From JAPSGB01 sp963775185 (GTDB lineage: Bacteria; Myxococcota_A; Polyangia; Polyangiales; Polyangiaceae), in contig CAVZIE010000031.1 in assembly GCA_963775185.1 (NCBI GenBank), positions 248,001 to 312,000 of the forward strand: a DNA stretch of 64,000 nt, given 5' to 3'. Below, piece by piece: positions 61,164-64,000 of this stretch. Below the pieces are notes generated by a model. The model did not search any database. It worked only from the letters and a program-made list of their open reading frames with translations, and had not been told where the DNA came from. The position numbers and the translations under genes were made by a program. Each line of letters starts with the position of its first letter. The first letter of the stretch is position 1.

Positions 61164-63452
61164 CTACTCGGCGGCGCTTCGCTCGTGCTTCGCGGCGGCG
61201 CGCACGCGTTCGACGGCGCGGTACACCGCTTCCGGGGTCGCGGGGCAGCCGAGCTCCACGATGCCCTCCGCGCCGAAGGCGGCGACGGCCGCGCGCAGCG
61301 CCTCGCGCGCGCTGATGGCGAGCATCAGCGGCGGCTCGCCGACGGCCTTGCTGCCGTGCACCACGCCGCTCTCCGCGGCGCGCTCGAGCAGCGCCACGTT
61401 GAACACCTCGGGACAGTCGCCCAGCCCGGGCAGCTTGTACGTGCTGGCGGCGCGCGTTGCGACGCGGCCCGCGGCGTCCCAGAGCAGCTCCTCTCGCGTG
61501 AGCCAGCCGAGCCCCTGGATGAAGCCGCCCTCGACCTGGCCGCGGTCGACCAGCGGCGACAGCGAGTCGCCGACGTCGTGCAGGATGTCCACGCGCGGAA
61601 ACACGTACTGGCCCGTGAAGCCGTCGACCTCGACCTCCGTCACGGCCGCGCCGTAGGCGAAGTAGTGGAACGGCTTGCCGCGCCCGGCGACCTTGTCGAA
61701 GTGCAGATCCGGCGTCGCATAGTACCCCGTCGCAAACAGCGGCACGCACTGCTGGTACGCCAGCTTGACCACCTCCGCGAAGGGGAGGGGTTGTCGGTCC
61801 GGCGCGGAAACCGCCCCGTCCGCGAACACGACCGCGTCCGGCGCGACGCCGAGCGCCGCCGCGGCGATCCCGGCGAGGCGGCTCTGGAGCGCCTGGCAGG
61901 CCGCGCGCACCGCGGCGCCGTTCAGGTCCGAGCCGCTCGAAGCGGCGGTCGCCGAGGTGTTCGGCACCTTGTCGGTGCGCGTCGGCATCATGCGCACGCT
62001 CGCGATCGGGACGCCGAGCGCGTCCGCGGCGACCTGCCGCATCTTCGTGTGCAGGCCCTGGCCCATCTCCGTGCCGCCGTGGTTCACCTGGACGCTGCCG
62101 TCCTGGTACACGAGCACCAGCGCGCCGGCCTGGTTGAACGGCGCGTGCGTGAAGGAGATCCCGAACTTCACGGGCGTTATCGCAATTCCGCGCTTGGTGT
62201 GGGGGTGCGACGCGTTGAAGCGCGCGATCGCCTCGCTGCGTGCGCTGTAGTCGCTGGTCTTGCGAAGCTCGCTCCAGATGCGCGCGATGCGCGCCGCGTC
62301 CTTGACCGGCTGTCCGTAGTGCGTGGCGTCGCCTTCGGCGTAGAAGTTCCGCTCGCGCACCTGATCCGGTGGCAGGCCCAGCGAGCGCGCCACGCGATCG
62401 ACGATCTCCTCGCCGACCAGCATGCCCTGCGGCCCGCCGAAGCCGCGGAACGCCGTCTGGCTTGTCTTGTGCGTCTTGCAGACCCGCCCGACAACCTCCA
62501 GCGCCGGCACCGCGTAGCAGTTGTCGAGGTGGAACATCGCCCTGAACAGCACCGGCTCGCTCAGGTCGAGGCACCAGCCGCCGTCGCTGTACAGCTCGAC
62601 CCGGAGCGCGAGCAGCTTGCCGCGATCGTCGAAGCCCGCCTCGAAACGCCCCAGGAACGGGTGGCGCTTGCCGGTGAGCGTCATGTCGTGCAGCCGATCG
62701 AGACGCACGCGCACCGGTCGCCCGGTCTTGCGCGCGCCCAGTCCGGCGATGGCCGCGTACGCGTTCGCTTGCGTCTCCTTGCCGCCGAAGGCGCCGCCCA
62801 TGCGCAGCGACTGCACGGTCACGGCGTTCCTGGCGCAGCCGAGCACGTGGGCGACGATCGCCTGGGTCTCGCTCGGGTGCTGGGTGCTCGAGTGGACGAG
62901 CAGCTCCCCCGACTCGTCGACGAGCGCGAACGCCGCCTGGGTCTCGAGATAGAAGTGCTCCTGGCCGCCGACGTGGAGCTCGCCGCTCAGCCGGTGCGGC
63001 GCGGCGGCGAGCCCGCCGGCGACGTCGCCGCGGCGGATCGTGAACGGCTCGGTCAAGAAGCTCTGCGCGGCGATCGCCTGCTCGATGTCGAGGATCGCCG
63101 GCAGCGGCTCGACCTCCACCGTCACGCTCGCCGCGGCGAGGCGCGCGGCCTCTTCCGTCTCGCCCAGCACCCACGCGACGGGCTGGCCCTGGAACTCGAC
63201 CACTTCGGGGAAGAGCGGCTCGTCGTGGCGCGACGCGCCCGTGTCGTTGTCGCCAGGCACGTCCTTCGCCGTGAGCATCCCGTCGGGCCCGTCCACGCGG
63301 ACGACGCGTGCGTGCGCGTGCGGGACGCAGACCGGCCATGCGTGCAGCGTGCCGGGGTGGCGCAGCGCCAGATCGTCGGTGTAGAGCGCATCGCCGGTGA
63401 CGTGCCCGCGCGCGCTTTCGTGCGACAGCGCCTTGCCCACCGCCTTGGTCAT
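61164..63452 (-). CDS. xdhB: Xanthine dehydrogenase molybdopterin-binding subunit
   Basis: The 762-residue protein is the large subunit of a xanthine dehydrogenase-type molybdenum hydroxylase. Visible features: GQEHFYLETQAAFA, MGGAFGGKE, FRGFGGPQG, the GTEMGQGLHTKM region and GSKAVGEPPLML, whose Glu is the active-site base. The order (FAD subunit then this one) and overlap with the FAD-subunit gene fit XdhA-XdhB bacterial enzymes that oxidise hypoxanthine to urate. ATG at 63452 overlaps the preceding gene by four bases. Codons for APDRQ near 61792-61810 carry a copy of the dispersed repeat, without obvious change in protein length. Confidence 0.93.
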   Translation of the reverse strand: MTKAVGKALSHESARGHVTGDALYTDDLALRHPGTLHAWPVCVPHAHARVVRVDGPDGMLTAKDVPGDNDTGASRHDEPLFPEVVEFQGQPVAWVLGETEEAARLAAASVTVEVEPLPAILDIEQAIAAQSFLTEPFTIRRGDVAGGLAAAPHRLSGELHVGGQEHFYLETQAAFALVDESGELLVHSSTQHPSETQAIVAHVLGCARNAVTVQSLRMGGAFGGKETQANAYAAIAGLGARKTGRPVRVRLDRLHDMTLTGKRHPFLGRFEAGFDDRGKLLALRVELYSDGGWCLDLSEPVLFRAMFHLDNCYAVPALEVVGRVCKTHKTSQTAFRGFGGPQGMLVGEEIVDRVARSLGLPPDQVRERNFYAEGDATHYGQPVKDAARIARIWSELRKTSDYSARSEAIARFNASHPHTKRGIAITPVKFGISFTHAPFNQAGALVLVYQDGSVQVNHGGTEMGQGLHTKMRQVAADALGVPIASVRMMPTRTDKVPNTSATAASSGSDLNGAAVRAACQALQSRLAGIAAAALGVAPDAVVFADGAVSAPDRQPLPFAEVVKLAYQQCVPLFATGYYATPDLHFDKVAGRGKPFHYFAYGAAVTEVEVDGFTGQYVFPRVDILHDVGDSLSPLVDRGQVEGGFIQGLGWLTREELLWDAAGRVATRAASTYKLPGLGDCPEVFNVALLERAAESGVVHGSKAVGEPPLMLAISAREALRAAVAAFGAEGIVELGCPATPEAVYRAVERVRAAAKHERSAAE
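61792..61810. repeat. Palindromic repeat copy inside the xdhB gene
   Basis: TGTCGGTCCGGCGCGGAAA matches the consensus arm at about 16 of 18 central positions. It is in the xdhB frame and encodes APDR, the phase seen in other in-gene copies. Confidence 0.55.
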
Positions 63453-64000
63453 GACGCGCCTCCGTTCGTCGTCTCGTGATGGAACTTGTCGAACAGCGAG
63501 AGCACCATCGCCGAGCGGTACTGCGCGCTGCCGCGGTGATCGTCGAGCGGCTGGAACGCGCCGGCCAGCAGCGCGCGCGCCTTGTCGGCCGCGGCGCGGT
63601 CCCAGTGCTCGCCGATCAGGGCGTTCTCCGCTTCGAGCGCGCGCGCCGGCGTCGCGGCCACGCCGCCGAACGCGAGCCGGGCGGCGCGGATCGTGCCGTC
63701 GGCGTCGAGCCGCAGGGAAAAGCCGGCCGCCACCGTCGAGATGTCGTCGAAGATGCGCTTGCTCACCTTGTAGAAGCGCGTCGCGTCGGGCAAGGGGAGG
63801 GGGATGACGATCGCGCGGATCAGCTCGCCCGCGCGAAGCGCCGTCTTGCGGTAGCCGGTGAACAGCTCGGCGATCGGCAGTGTGCGCGCGCCGGCGGCGC
63901 TCGCGAGCTCCACCTGGGCGTCGAGGGCGAGCAGCGCCGGCGGACTGTCGCCGATCGGCGAAGCCGTTGCTAGATTGCCGCCGAGCGTCGCGCGGTTGCG
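63449..64000 (-). CDS. xdhA: Xanthine dehydrogenase FAD-binding subunit (partial)
   Basis: The frame is open through the end of the window, so the start is missing. About 183 residues remain, with the FAD domain signature RATLGGNLATASPIGDSPP near the edge, ELFTGYRKTALRAGELI and the C-terminal CO-dehydrogenase-flavoprotein-like domain (FGGVAATPARALEAE, LLAGAFQPLDDHRGS AQYR). It transfers electrons from molybdenum and iron-sulphur centres to NAD. A 2Fe-2S domain may be fused upstream, outside the window. The stop overlaps the xdhB start (ATGA), making a coupled operon. Confidence 0.9.
   Translation of the reverse strand, partial: RNRATLGGNLATASPIGDSPPALLALDAQVELASAAGARTLPIAELFTGYRKTALRAGELIRAIVIPLPLPDATRFYKVSKRIFDDISTVAAGFSLRLDADGTIRAARLAFGGVAATPARALEAENALIGEHWDRAAADKARALLAGAFQPLDDHRGSAQYRSAMVLSLFDKFHHETTNGGAS

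Overview
The window is very GC-rich, gene-dense DNA with almost no gap above 200 bases. It looks like the chromosome of a myxobacterium (Myxococcota, probably Polyangia). The signs are many lipoproteins with Gly/Ser/Ala-rich tethers after the lipobox, Cys-rich secreted proteins, HEAT-CheR-CheB genes, Sel1 and RCC1 repeat proteins, an IgGFc-binding-like protein and MopE-like DxDxDG repeats. Placement below phylum is inference. I saw no rRNA, tRNA, CRISPR array, insertion sequence or prophage.

Layout. 1-3752: HEAT-repeat protein, cheR and cheB in one overlapping operon. 3774-4845: two small heat-shock proteins behind a possible heat-shock promoter, closed by a hairpin terminator. 4981-6519: HtrA/DegP protease with an in-frame amber stop between its PDZ domains. 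6571-8030: fetAB-like ABC exporter. 8329-13621: lipase-like lipoprotein, Gly-rich lipoprotein, EAL protein, fumarase. 13719-17005: LysM transglycosylase with a 27-bp tandem repeat, and a Cys-rich lipoprotein. 17028-22470: operon of a 1279-residue lipoprotein and a FadL-type porin. 22584-30860: glmU, von Willebrand factor A lipoprotein, ribA, holA, ribF, two proteins of unknown role, a VOC protein. 30947-33109: Cys-rich lipoprotein and prfB. 33117-40421: surface-glycan-like cluster (epimerase, two polytopic membrane proteins, a glycosyltransferase-CapK fusion, a methyltransferase). 40451-47318: multihaem cytochrome c and Cys-rich, RCC1 and MopE-like lipoproteins. 47421-51667: lysS and a LolCDE-type exporter. 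51804-59104: IgGFc-binding-like lipoprotein, AstA homologue, MoxR ATPase, Sel1 protein, alaC-like aminotransferase, lipoprotein. 59145-61130: ECF sigma factor carrying its own zinc-finger domain, plus three small proteins. 61164-64000: xanthine dehydrogenase subunits, running off the end.

Two window-wide signals stand out. First, a palindromic repeat with core GCCGGTCCGGCGCGGAATCC recurs about a dozen times, mostly between genes and sometimes as a long inverted pair; a few copies lie inside genes, all in the same reading phase. It is the best candidate here for an undescribed repeat family. Second, at least eight reading-frame breaks (fumC, a Gly-rich lipoprotein twice, lysS twice, moxR, alaC, prfB, probably lolC) are all repaired by removing exactly one base. 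That one-sided pattern most simply means insertion errors in the assembly, and the genes should be read as intact.
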